Assembly (NCBI RefSeq): GCF_004570865.1
Contig: NZ_SPQS01000003.1
Span: 310,001 to 374,000 of the forward strand
Source of the DNA: Bradyrhizobium frederickii
GTDB lineage: Bacteria > Pseudomonadota > Alphaproteobacteria > Rhizobiales > Xanthobacteraceae
Direction: 5' to 3'
DNA: 64,000 bases
The notes under the pieces were generated by a model. The model was not told the origin of the DNA. It ran no database searches and saw only the letters and a list, made by a program, of their open reading frames with translations. The position numbers and the translations under genes were made by a program. Every line of letters starts with the position of its first letter. The first letter of the stretch is position 1. Shown one piece after another: positions 8,153 through 15,410 of this stretch.

Positions 8153-9037
8153 ATGCAACGGCTTGCGACTTCGCTTGGCACATTGATCGCGCTGATGGCG
8201 ATCGCGCCGGCGGCCGAGGCCGGTTCCTATTCCATCTCGATTGGCGGCCATCGCTTCCATGTCGAGGCGCCCAGAACGTGCCGATCCACATCCTGCGTGT
8301 CGATCTCGTCCAATCGCAGCTTTCGGCCGGTGGAAGACGCCGCGACGAGACCGGTCCCGCCGCCGGCGCCAATTGTCCAGACGCCGCCGGTCGCTCCGGC
8401 CATCTCGGTTCGGCCGCCGCCGGCGACCGTGGTCGCGCCGCCGCCGGCTGCTCCAGCCCCGACGCTGGCCGCCACGACATCGCAGCCCGTCGTGCCGCCG
8501 CAGACACTCAGACCGGAGCTGCCAAGAGCTGAGGCGCCGGATTCCAATCCGCCGCGCGCTGAGGTGCCGCGCGTCGATCTGCAGAAATCCGTGACGCTCG
8601 ATCCGCCGCGCATGGAGCCGCCGCCTGTCCCGAGCCCCGAGATCAAGCAGACCGTGGCGGTCGCACAGCGCAACGACGGCGAGCAGGCCCATACGCCGCT
8701 CGGCGAATGGGAGAGCAACGGCGCCAAGGGCACGGTCCGCATCGAGCGCTGCGGGCCCGGGCTGTGCGGTTACGCGCTGACCGAGGCCTCGAACCGGGGC
8801 GAGAGCGTGCTCGTCAACATGAAGCCGAAATCGCACGAGGTCTGGACCGGCAGCATCTACAGCCGCTCCAGCGGCAACACCTATTACGCGACGATGACCC
8901 TGAAGAGCTCCGGCAGGCTGCACGTCGAGGCCTGTGCGCTCTGGCGTTTCTGGTGCTCCGGCAACGACTGGACGCGGGTCGAGGCGCCGCGCGAGCAACT
9001 GATCACGACCTCGCGGCAATTGAGTGCACGGTCGTAG
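8153..9037 (+). CDS. Exported DUF2147-like protein, divergent paralogue
   Basis: A 294-residue protein with a signal peptide ending at about AEA. It repeats the architecture of the 7169-7957 product: an N-terminal module (SISIGGHRFHVEAPRTCRS), a Pro-rich linker of about 120 residues, and a C-terminal DUF2147-like domain (PLGEWESNGAKGTVRIERCG, LCGYAL, then WTGSIYSRSSGNTYYATMTL). The ATG at 8153 is preferred because AGGGAGAGGG precedes it; a TTG at 8138 is in frame. The pair probably arose by duplication and inversion. The conserved Cys pairs in both ends suggest disulfides in the periplasm. Confidence 0.8.
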   Translation: MQRLATSLGTLIALMAIAPAAEAGSYSISIGGHRFHVEAPRTCRSTSCVSISSNRSFRPVEDAATRPVPPPAPIVQTPPVAPAISVRPPPATVVAPPPAAPAPTLAATTSQPVVPPQTLRPELPRAEAPDSNPPRAEVPRVDLQKSVTLDPPRMEPPPVPSPEIKQTVAVAQRNDGEQAHTPLGEWESNGAKGTVRIERCGPGLCGYALTEASNRGESVLVNMKPKSHEVWTGSIYSRSSGNTYYATMTLKSSGRLHVEACALWRFWCSGNDWTRVEAPREQLITTSRQLSARS

Positions 9038-9072
9038 CGTCGCGCCGGATTGTCTCTTTCATCTTCTTGCAG

Positions 9073-9162
9073 GGCGAGGGGTCTGTCAGCGAACGCCGGC
9101 GCGCGAGGATAGAACCCCTCATCCGACGCTTCGCGCCACCTCCTCCAAGGGGAGAAGGGGAA
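9073..9162. repeat. Degenerate palindromic repeat fragment
   Basis: GCGAGGGGT near the left end pairs with ACCCCTC at 9114-9120, followed by CTCCAAGGGGAGAAGGGGA of a type common in rhizobial intergenic repeats. It appears truncated. The rest of the gap 9038-9464 holds the 27-codon gene and an A/T-richer promoter-like stretch before 9465. Confidence 0.45.
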
Positions 9163-9189
9163 GCCGCCTTCGATGCGCTTGATGAGCTG

Positions 9190-9273
9190 CTAGATCATGC
9201 CGAGCACGATGGCGCCGACGAAGGCCATGGCGAGGTAGGCGGTGACTACGCTCAGTTTCCCGGCGAACGTCAT
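9190..9273 (-). CDS. 27-residue single-span membrane peptide
   Basis: A short frame that reads MTFAGKLSVVTAYLAMAFVG then AIVLGMI and stops at TAG. On the minus strand an AGAGGG sequence lies nine bases before the ATG, a good ribosome binding site. Residues 8-27 form one uninterrupted hydrophobic helix, and the N-terminus carries one Lys, the pattern of small bacterial membrane proteins. I believe similar peptides occur in related genomes but cannot verify it here. It lies in a 427-bp gap between the DUF2147 paralogue and the extensin-like lipoprotein gene, facing away from both. The function is unknown. Confidence 0.6.
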   Translation of the reverse strand: MTFAGKLSVVTAYLAMAFVGAIVLGMI

Positions 9274-9464
9274 GAGGTCGCTCCCTCTACGCGCGCCAGT
9301 CTGCGCGCGAGCATCATGGTTAACAGAGAGTCTCGTCTCAATAAAGTCAGCCCTGCTGTCGCTCGGTTCCTGCCGGGTGGCGGCGCGGACGAGCCCGCAT
9401 GGTTAAAGAACACTGAAATCAACGTGTTGAAGAGTCTTTAAGTAAATTCACCGAACGTGCGTGC

Positions 9465-10670
9465 ATGACGCGCGGAGTTCGTTTGTATCTCGTCGGCTCC
9501 ATCGTCCTTGTTTCGCTAGCGGGTTGCGGACGCGGCTTCTTCCAGGCCGAACGTGAACCGTGGCGGGCCGAGGCGGAAGCCGCATGCCTGAAATCGGGCG
9601 CGGTGAAGGAGGGGCCGGATCTCGTCCGCATCGACCCGATTTCCGGGCCCGGCATGTGCGGCGCCGAGTTTCCGCTGAAGGTCGCGGCCATCGGCGAAGC
9701 CTCGGGCAGCTACGGCTTTGCCGACGAGGAGCTGCGCCCGCCCGGCAGCATCGGCGGCCAGCCGCGTTGGCCGGTGGCGCAGCCGCGGTCGAATTATCCG
9801 CAGAGCCAGAATTACCCGGCGTCGTCCATTCCGCAACGGCCGAACTATCCCGAAAGCGCGGTGCGCCAACCCGCCGGCTACGGTGCTTCGTCCGGGCCGA
9901 TGTCGCTGAACGCACCGGGCGTGGCGGCGCAGGAGGACGAGATCGACCTGCCGCCCGATGGCACCGATGCCGAGGGCGCGGCGCGCTACATGAATGCGCC
10001 GAGCTATCCGGCCCGGCCGGCGCCTTACTCGCAGGCGCCTGCGCAGCAACCGCTGCCGCGCCTCGGCCCCGCCCAGGGCAATTCCGTCACGGCCGTCGGT
10101 CCGGTCGCGATCAAGCCGACCGCGACGCTGGCCTGCCCGATCGTGTCCGAGCTCGATCGCTGGCTCGCCGACACCGTGCAGCCTTCGGCGATGCGCTGGT
10201 TCGGCGTCCGGGTCGCCGAGATCAAGCAGATCTCCGCCTATTCCTGCCGCGGCATGAACGGCAATTCGCGTGCTCACATCTCCGAACACGCCTTCGGCAA
10301 CGCGCTCGACATCTCCGCCTTCGTGCTCGCCGACGGACGCCGCGTCACCATCAAGGACGGCTGGCGCGGCATGCCGGAGGAACAGGGTTTCCTGCGCGAC
10401 GTGCAATCGGGAGCCTGCGCGCATTTCACGACCGTTCTGGCGCCGGGGTCGAACGTCTATCACTACGATCACATCCACGTCGATCTGATGCGCCGTGCCA
10501 GTCGCCGCCTGATCTGCCAGCCCGCCGCCGCGTCCGGCGAGGAGGTCGCCGCGCGCGCGCAGTCGCGCAGACCCTATGCGAGTGCGCGCGAGCTATCGGT
10601 GACCGGTTCACTGGGGGCGCGCAGGAGCATGGCGCGCAAGCACGAGGAAGACGAGTACATCGACGAGTAG
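9465..10670 (+). CDS. Extensin-like lipoprotein with LAS-type metallopeptidase-like domain
   Basis: A 401-residue protein. The N-terminus has a lipobox (VSLAGCG, Cys at about residue 21), so it should be lipid-anchored. A conserved patch follows (CLKSGAVKEGPDLVRIDPI), then a Pro/Tyr/Gln-rich linker (about 95-205). The C-terminal extensin-like domain (about 215-350) contains SEHAFGNALDISAF and later YHYDHIHVDL, the H-x6-D and H-x-H metal-site pattern of LAS peptidases (VanY, MepA). A cell-wall carboxypeptidase or endopeptidase activity is therefore plausible, though unproved for this family. A basic, acidic-ended tail follows. Confidence 0.85.
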   Translation: MTRGVRLYLVGSIVLVSLAGCGRGFFQAEREPWRAEAEAACLKSGAVKEGPDLVRIDPISGPGMCGAEFPLKVAAIGEASGSYGFADEELRPPGSIGGQPRWPVAQPRSNYPQSQNYPASSIPQRPNYPESAVRQPAGYGASSGPMSLNAPGVAAQEDEIDLPPDGTDAEGAARYMNAPSYPARPAPYSQAPAQQPLPRLGPAQGNSVTAVGPVAIKPTATLACPIVSELDRWLADTVQPSAMRWFGVRVAEIKQISAYSCRGMNGNSRAHISEHAFGNALDISAFVLADGRRVTIKDGWRGMPEEQGFLRDVQSGACAHFTTVLAPGSNVYHYDHIHVDLMRRASRRLICQPAAASGEEVAARAQSRRPYASARELSVTGSLGARRSMARKHEEDEYIDE

Positions 10671-10682
10671 TGGCGCGTTTCA

Positions 10683-10758
10683 CCCGTGGCCCGGATGGAG
10701 CGAAGCGCAGTCCGGGAAAATTGTTGCCGCATTCCGCTTCGCTCCGTGCAGGCTACGA
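10683..10758. repeat. Palindromic intergenic repeat, family F
   Basis: GGATGGAGCGAAGCGCAGTC pairs imperfectly with ATTCCGCTTCGCTCCGTGCAG. It lies between convergent genes and overlaps the last codons of the 10753 gene by a few bases. Confidence 0.6.
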
Positions 10759-11097
10759 TCTACGAGGCCGGCTTGACGGTGCGGGGGCCAGCCCCATGCA
10801 GCGCTGCACCTCGCCCGGGACGTTGTAGGTGCGCATGATATGGCGACTGTCGCGCAAGCCGGACGCCTCACGTTGGACGACGAACATCCAAAGCGCGTGG
10901 CCAGCTTCCATCACCAGCTTGCGCCTGGCCGGTTGCATTGAGGCCGGAACCTCCGAGGGTGCGTGAGCAGCGTCGAATTCGCGCAAACGCGCGAGACTCT
11001 GTTCGAGTGCGCGGCCCATCCGTCCGAGCGCCGAGGCCTGTTCCTGGACGATCTCATAATGGAGGATATCGACCGGCGGGCGAAGATCACGAGACAT
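10753..11097 (-). CDS. Small helical protein, DUF6665-like
   Basis: A 114-residue protein beginning MSRDLRPPVDILHYEIVQEQ. It is mostly helical: a first part of about 45 residues with coiled-coil-like heptads (ASALGRMGRALEQSLARLRE), and a second with ARRKLVMEAGHALWMFVVQR followed by RTYNVPGEVQRCMG. I associate this pattern with DUF6665, from memory. The Met at 11097 fits better than an upstream in-frame start at 11133. It lies 54 bp downstream of tetR on the same strand and may be cotranscribed with it. The function is unknown. Confidence 0.6.
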   Translation of the reverse strand: MSRDLRPPVDILHYEIVQEQASALGRMGRALEQSLARLREFDAAHAPSEVPASMQPARRKLVMEAGHALWMFVVQREASGLRDSRHIMRTYNVPGEVQRCMGLAPAPSSRPRRS

Positions 11098-11151
11098 GAC
11101 CGCAATATAATGCTGCCGGACCGGCCTGCGCAACGCGCGGCCCGCTGGCCG

Positions 11152-11787
11152 TCACGTCGCCTTATAGGCCGCCAGGAACATCCGCGTCGCGCTGCCGACC
11201 ACCTCGCTCATGCGCTGTTCCGACGGTGCGGGGGCGGCCTGGAACACGAAGGGCAGGAAGAGCGAGGCCTTGCAAAGCTCCATGAACTGGGAGGCGGCAA
11301 GATCGCAATCGTCGATCCTGAGATCGCCCGAGGCGACGCGGGCGTTGAGATAACCGGAAAGGCGGTTGATGCTCTTGTCCAGCACGCGCGCATAGTAGCG
11401 GCGGCCGACATCGGGCATGCGCTCGGCGATCGCCATCACGGTACGGATCGCCGATCCGCCACCGGGCCGACAGACCAGATGAAGATAGGCGAGGCCGAAT
11501 TCCTTCAGCGTGGTCTCGGCATCGCGCGCGGGATCGAAATTGAACACGACCTGGCCGTGCTGCAGCGCCTCCTGCTCGAGGATGGCCTCGAACAGCGCGG
11601 TTTTGTCGGCGAAGTAAACGTAGAGCGTGCCCTTGGAGACCTGCGCCGCGCGCGCGATCTCGCCCATGCTGGCGCCGTCGAAGCCGAGATTCATGAACAC
11701 CTTGCGGGCACCGTCCAGGATCTGACGACGTTTGGAGCCGTCCTCCTCCTGGATGACGTGCAGATGGTCGCGGTCGGCTACAACCAT
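11152..11787 (-). CDS. TetR/AcrR family transcriptional regulator
   Basis: A 211-residue protein. The DNA-binding domain is at about residues 18-65 with the helix-turn-helix ASMGEIARAAQVSKGTLYVY and the family-typical F-x-DKTALFEAIL that follows. The C-terminal part (about 75-205) is the helical ligand-binding and dimer region (TetR_C_33-like). It is divergent from the emrA-emrB efflux genes, with a near-perfect palindrome in between at 11887-11907. By analogy with other TetR-pump pairs it should repress the pump, and perhaps itself, and be released by a pump substrate. Confidence 0.92.
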   Translation of the reverse strand: MVVADRDHLHVIQEEDGSKRRQILDGARKVFMNLGFDGASMGEIARAAQVSKGTLYVYFADKTALFEAILEQEALQHGQVVFNFDPARDAETTLKEFGLAYLHLVCRPGGGSAIRTVMAIAERMPDVGRRYYARVLDKSINRLSGYLNARVASGDLRIDDCDLAASQFMELCKASLFLPFVFQAAPAPSEQRMSEVVGSATRMFLAAYKAT

Positions 11788-11855
11788 TGGTTTAGGGTCT
11801 CGGAAGTTTTCTGGACAAGGTGCTGAACGGTGAGATGCAAATAAGGATTCGGACC

Positions 11856-11869
11856 AGTAGGGTCCTACT
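11856..11869. promoter_or_regulatory. Secondary inverted repeat AGTAGG-GT-CCTACT
   Basis: Perfect 6-bp arms around GT, located 18 bp before the main TetR palindrome in the tetR-emrA gap. Its sequence differs from the main site, so it would be bound by another protein or is part of a promoter. An A/T-rich CTATTATATAG (11875-11885) between the two palindromes could be a -10 region for emrA. Confidence 0.3.
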
Positions 11870-11886
11870 CGGAACTATTATATAGA

Positions 11887-11907
11887 TTGACCGAACCGTT
11901 CGGTCAA
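11887..11907. promoter_or_regulatory. Putative TetR operator
   Basis: Half-sites TTGACCGAAC (11887-11896) and GTTCGGTCAA (11898-11907) are exact reverse complements around one central C. A 21-bp perfect palindrome by chance is very unlikely. It lies 100 bp from the tetR start and 75 bp from the emrA start, just downstream of a possible -10 box, an ideal position for repression of the pump genes. Confidence 0.75.
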
Positions 11908-11981
11908 TGATATTTGAGATCAGCGACAGGAAATGGGGCTTCGGGCCGGCCGTCCTCGATCGCCTTTTTTGGGAGGCCTTG

Positions 11982-13289
11982 ATGGCGGCATCGAGAGACC
12001 AGGCTGCGCGAGTCCTTCGCCAGGAAGCGGCGGAGCACGCCGCCGGTAACGCTGCGATCGAGAACTCTGCTCCGCTTGCCGAGCAACTGCGCGATCAAAA
12101 GGCCGAGGAGGCCAAGCGCCGCCCCGCCGAGGCGCCGGAGAAGCCCGTGGCCGACAAGCCGGCCGCACCTGCACCGGACGCACCCGTTGCCGGTTCTCCC
12201 AAATCCGGCAAGCGCAAATTCGTCCTGATGGGCGTCGGTCTGGCGCTCGCGCTCGCCGCCGCGAGCTACGCCGGCTATTACACGCTGGTCGGCCGCTTCT
12301 ACGTCTCCACCGATGACGCCTATGTCCGCGCCAACAACACCATGCTGGGCGCGCGCGTCTCCGGACACGTCGCCGCGATCCTCGCCGGCGACAACACGCC
12401 GGTACGCGCCGGCGACGTCGTCCTGCGCATCGACGACGGCGACTACAAGATCGCGGTCGATGCGGCAGCAACGAAGATCGCGACCCAGCAGGCCACCATC
12501 GATCGCATCGGCCGCCAGGTCGCCGCGCTCGACAGCCAGGTCGCGCAGGCCAAGGCCCAGCTCGTCTCGGCCGAAGCGGGCCTCAAACGCGCCGATCTCG
12601 ATTACGAGCGCCAGCAGGCGCTGAGCACCAAGGGGTTTGCCTCGCGTGCAGTGTTCGAGAGCTCGGAAGCCGGACGCGACCAGGGGGCCGCCGCGGTCAA
12701 GGCCGCGCAGGCGGCCTACGACGTTGCCGTCAGCAATGTCGATGTCGCCAAGGCGCAGCAGGCCGAAGCGCAGGCCCAGCTCGCCGAGCTCAAGACCACG
12801 CTCGCCAAGGCGGAGCGCGATCTCAGCTTCACGGCGGTGCGTGCGCCGGTCAACGGCACGTTCTCCAATCGCCTGGTCAACACCGGCGACTTCGTCGCGG
12901 TCGGTCAGCGCCTCGGCAACATCGTGCCGCTGGACGACGTCTATATCGACGCCAATTTCAAGGAAACGCAGCTCAAGCGCATCCGTCCCGGCCAGCCGGT
13001 GACGATCAAGGTCGACGCCTACGGCATGCGCAAGTTCTCCGGCGTGGTCGACAGCATCGCGGCGGGCGCGGGCTCGGTGTTCACGCTGCTGCCGCCCGAC
13101 AACGCCACCGGCAACTTCACCAAGATCGTGCAGCGCGTGCCGGTCCGCATCCGCGTGCCGAAGTCGGTAGCCAAGCAGAACCTGCTCCGTGCCGGCATGT
13201 CGGTCTATGCCACCGTCGACACCAACAAGGGCGCGGCCGACGCCGACAGCGAGGTCGATCTCGACGATCCCGCGGTCCATCCGCAGTAG
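11982..13289 (+). CDS. emrA: EmrA-type membrane fusion (HlyD family) protein
   Basis: A 435-residue periplasmic adaptor. The first 78 residues are polar and Pro/Ala/Lys-rich, then one transmembrane helix (about 80-102). Next come the HlyD features: YVSTDDAYVRANNTMLGARV (first beta-barrel and lipoyl half), a long alpha-hairpin with Ala/Gln repeats (about 155-280), the second lipoyl half (RAPVNGTFSNRLVNTGDFV) and IDANFKETQLKRIRPGQPV. GGGAGG lies five bases before the ATG at 11982; an upstream in-frame ATG at 11907 overlaps the operator and is rejected. It works with the MFS protein encoded next to carry drugs across the envelope. Confidence 0.92.
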   Translation: MAASRDQAARVLRQEAAEHAAGNAAIENSAPLAEQLRDQKAEEAKRRPAEAPEKPVADKPAAPAPDAPVAGSPKSGKRKFVLMGVGLALALAAASYAGYYTLVGRFYVSTDDAYVRANNTMLGARVSGHVAAILAGDNTPVRAGDVVLRIDDGDYKIAVDAAATKIATQQATIDRIGRQVAALDSQVAQAKAQLVSAEAGLKRADLDYERQQALSTKGFASRAVFESSEAGRDQGAAAVKAAQAAYDVAVSNVDVAKAQQAEAQAQLAELKTTLAKAERDLSFTAVRAPVNGTFSNRLVNTGDFVAVGQRLGNIVPLDDVYIDANFKETQLKRIRPGQPVTIKVDAYGMRKFSGVVDSIAAGAGSVFTLLPPDNATGNFTKIVQRVPVRIRVPKSVAKQNLLRAGMSVYATVDTNKGAADADSEVDLDDPAVHPQ

Positions 13290-13328
13290 GCGCGGCTGCG
13301 ATGACGCCAGCCCCGAGCGATGCCGCGC

Positions 13329-13449
13329 TCCCTCTCCCGCTTGCGGGAGAGGGCTGGGGAGAGGGTGCTTCCGCAATGGGACAGTCCCCAAGCGGAGAGA
13401 ACCCTCACCCGGTGCTGCGCGCCGACCTCTCCCGCAGGCGGGAGAGGTG
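13329..13449. repeat. Palindromic intergenic repeat, family D
   Basis: Copies of CTCTCCCGCTTGCGGGAGAG and CTCTCCCGCAGGCGGGAGAG flank the element, and GAGAGGGTG pairs with CACCCTC... in between. It lies between emrA and emrB, so a pump mRNA would carry this structure and it may tune relative expression or stability of the two parts. A relative is at 40221-40392. Confidence 0.75.
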
Positions 13450-13487
13450 CACCGACCCCGCGGCTGGCAGGATTCCGAGCTGACACG

Positions 13488-15074
13488 ATGGCAGACTCCA
13501 CCACCGCTTCACCTGCCATGATGGCGGACCCGGCGTCGGAGCGCATCGCGCCGAAGCGGCTGTTCGCCTTCATCATCATGGTGTTCGGGATGTTCATGTC
13601 GATCCTGGACATCCAGATCGTCTCGGCGTCCCTCAGCGAGATCCAGGCCGGCCTGTCGGCAAGCTCCAGCGAGGTCTCATGGGTCCAGACCGCCTATCTG
13701 ATCGCCGAGGTGATCGCGATTCCGTTGTCGGGATTCCTGTCGCGCGCCTTCGGCACGCGGCTGTTGTTCGCGATCTCGGCGGCCGGCTTCACCGCCTCGA
13801 GCCTGCTCTGTGGCTTTGCCACCACCATCGAGGAGATGATCCTTTGGCGCGCGCTGCAAGGATTCCTGGGCGCCGGCATGATCCCGACGGTGTTCGCATC
13901 GGCCTATACCGTCTTCCCGCGATCGAAATTCCACATCGTCGGCCCCATCATCGGGCTGGTCGCGACCCTCGCACCCACGATCGGACCGACGGTCGGCGGC
14001 TACATCACCGACCTGATGTCGTGGAACTGGCTGTTCTTCATCAACGTCGTGCCCGGCATCGGCATCACCGTCGGCGTGCTGGCGCTGGTCGATTTCGACG
14101 AGCCGCATTTCGAGCTGCTCGACCGCTTCGACTGGTGGGGCCTCTTGTTCATGGCCGGCTTCCTCGGCACGCTGGAATACGTGCTGGAGGAAGGCCCGCA
14201 ATATGAATGGATGCAGGACACTTCGGTGGCGATCTGCGCCTGGATCTGCGGGCTCTCGGCGATCGCCTTCTTCTGGCGCGTCTTCACCGCGGCCGAGCCG
14301 ATCGTCAATTTGCGCACCTTCACCGACCGCAATTTCGCTGTCGGCTGTACGCTGCAGTTCTGCATCGGCATCGGGCTCTATGGCCTGACCTACATCTATC
14401 CGCGCTATCTCGCCGAGGTGCGCGGCTACAGCGCGCTGATGATCGGCGACACCATGTTCGTCTCCGGCATCACCATGTTCCTGGTCGCGCCGCTGGTCGG
14501 CCGGCTCATGGCGAAAGTCGACATGCGCTACATGATTGCGTTCGGCCTCGTCGTGTTCGCGCTCGGCTCCTACCAGATGACCTGGATGACGCGGGACTAC
14601 GATTTCTATGAACTGCTGGTGCCGCAGATCCTGCGCGGCGTCGGCATGATGTTCGCAATGGTCCCGACCAACAACGTTGCGCTCGGCACCCTGCCACCCG
14701 ACAAGGTGAAGAACGCGAGCGGCGTGTTCAACCTGATGCGCAATCTCGGCGGCGCGCTCGGCCTCGCCGTCATCAACACCGTGCTCAACGACCGCACCGA
14801 CCTTCACATCAGCCGCCTGCAGGAGCGCGTGACCTGGGGCAACGCGACCGCCACCGAAACCCTGAGCATGTTCATGCAGAAGTTTCAGGGGCTTGGCGAT
14901 TCCACGCTGATGGCGATGAAGCAGCTTTCCCAGCTGGTTCATCGCCAGGCCGTGGTGATGAGCTTCGGCGATGCCTTCTTCATCCTGACGCTGTTCTATC
15001 TCGCTCTCAGCTTGCTGGTGATGCTGCTGAAGAGGCCGCCGTCGCCGTTCGGTGCCGGGGGCGATGCGCACTAA
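13488..15074 (+). CDS. emrB: EmrB-type multidrug MFS transporter (DHA2, 14 TMS)
   Basis: A 528-residue membrane protein. It has the DHA2 signature early (MFMSILDIQIVSASLSEI), followed by SSEVSWVQTAYLIAEVIAIP, the G-x-R-loop region GTRLLFAISA, and motif C-like GPTVGGYITDLMSWNWLFFI at about 165-185. About 14 hydrophobic segments fit the family. It forms the inner-membrane part of an EmrAB-type proton-driven efflux pump with the preceding gene. The ATG at 13488 follows the repeat; the in-frame sequence upstream is repeat-derived. Confidence 0.93.
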   Translation: MADSTTASPAMMADPASERIAPKRLFAFIIMVFGMFMSILDIQIVSASLSEIQAGLSASSSEVSWVQTAYLIAEVIAIPLSGFLSRAFGTRLLFAISAAGFTASSLLCGFATTIEEMILWRALQGFLGAGMIPTVFASAYTVFPRSKFHIVGPIIGLVATLAPTIGPTVGGYITDLMSWNWLFFINVVPGIGITVGVLALVDFDEPHFELLDRFDWWGLLFMAGFLGTLEYVLEEGPQYEWMQDTSVAICAWICGLSAIAFFWRVFTAAEPIVNLRTFTDRNFAVGCTLQFCIGIGLYGLTYIYPRYLAEVRGYSALMIGDTMFVSGITMFLVAPLVGRLMAKVDMRYMIAFGLVVFALGSYQMTWMTRDYDFYELLVPQILRGVGMMFAMVPTNNVALGTLPPDKVKNASGVFNLMRNLGGALGLAVINTVLNDRTDLHISRLQERVTWGNATATETLSMFMQKFQGLGDSTLMAMKQLSQLVHRQAVVMSFGDAFFILTLFYLALSLLVMLLKRPPSPFGAGGDAH

Positions 15075-15174
15075 TTTGCAACACTCGTCCGTGATCTCGC
15101 ACCGGCCCCGTTGCAAAGCGCGAGCGACACATCTATAAAGCGCACCTCATTCAATCGAACCGGGAGGGATTTGC

Positions 15175-15249
15175 ATGATTTCGTCGCATTCGCAGATCGT
15201 ACGCCCGCGCTCGATGATGATCTGGTTCGGTATGTACGCGGCCTGCTAG
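15175..15249 (+). CDS. Candidate 24-residue small protein
   Basis: A short frame starting at an ATG preceded by GGGAGGGA with six bases between, one of the strongest Shine-Dalgarno sequences in the window. The peptide begins MISSHSQIVRPRSMMIWFG, continues with a short hydrophobic run and ends with Cys. It lies in the 336-bp gap between emrB and the ABC exporter gene. A longer overlapping frame (15111-15338, 75 codons) has no ribosome binding site and is not preferred. It could be a real small protein or a leader peptide for the exporter. The hydrophobic part is too short for a firm membrane call. Confidence 0.4.
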   Translation: MISSHSQIVRPRSMMIWFGMYAAC

Positions 15250-15410
15250 AGGCCTCTTCCGCCAGCTTCGATTGGGCCAAGGTTTCGACCTGGCGTCCCG
15301 ATCGCTCCGCTTCCCAAGTCAAAGTCAGTTTTGAGTGACGCCGTTTCGGCCCTCGCGGCCGGCCTGTGTCCATCGATGGAGCCGGCCCGCGCGTGCGGCC
15401 GGATGATGTC

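Noticed and set aside
15111..15338. 75-codon frame between emrB and the ABC exporter gene
   Set aside because: No ribosome binding site and no family match; the overlapping 24-codon frame has much better start signals. Not fully excluded.
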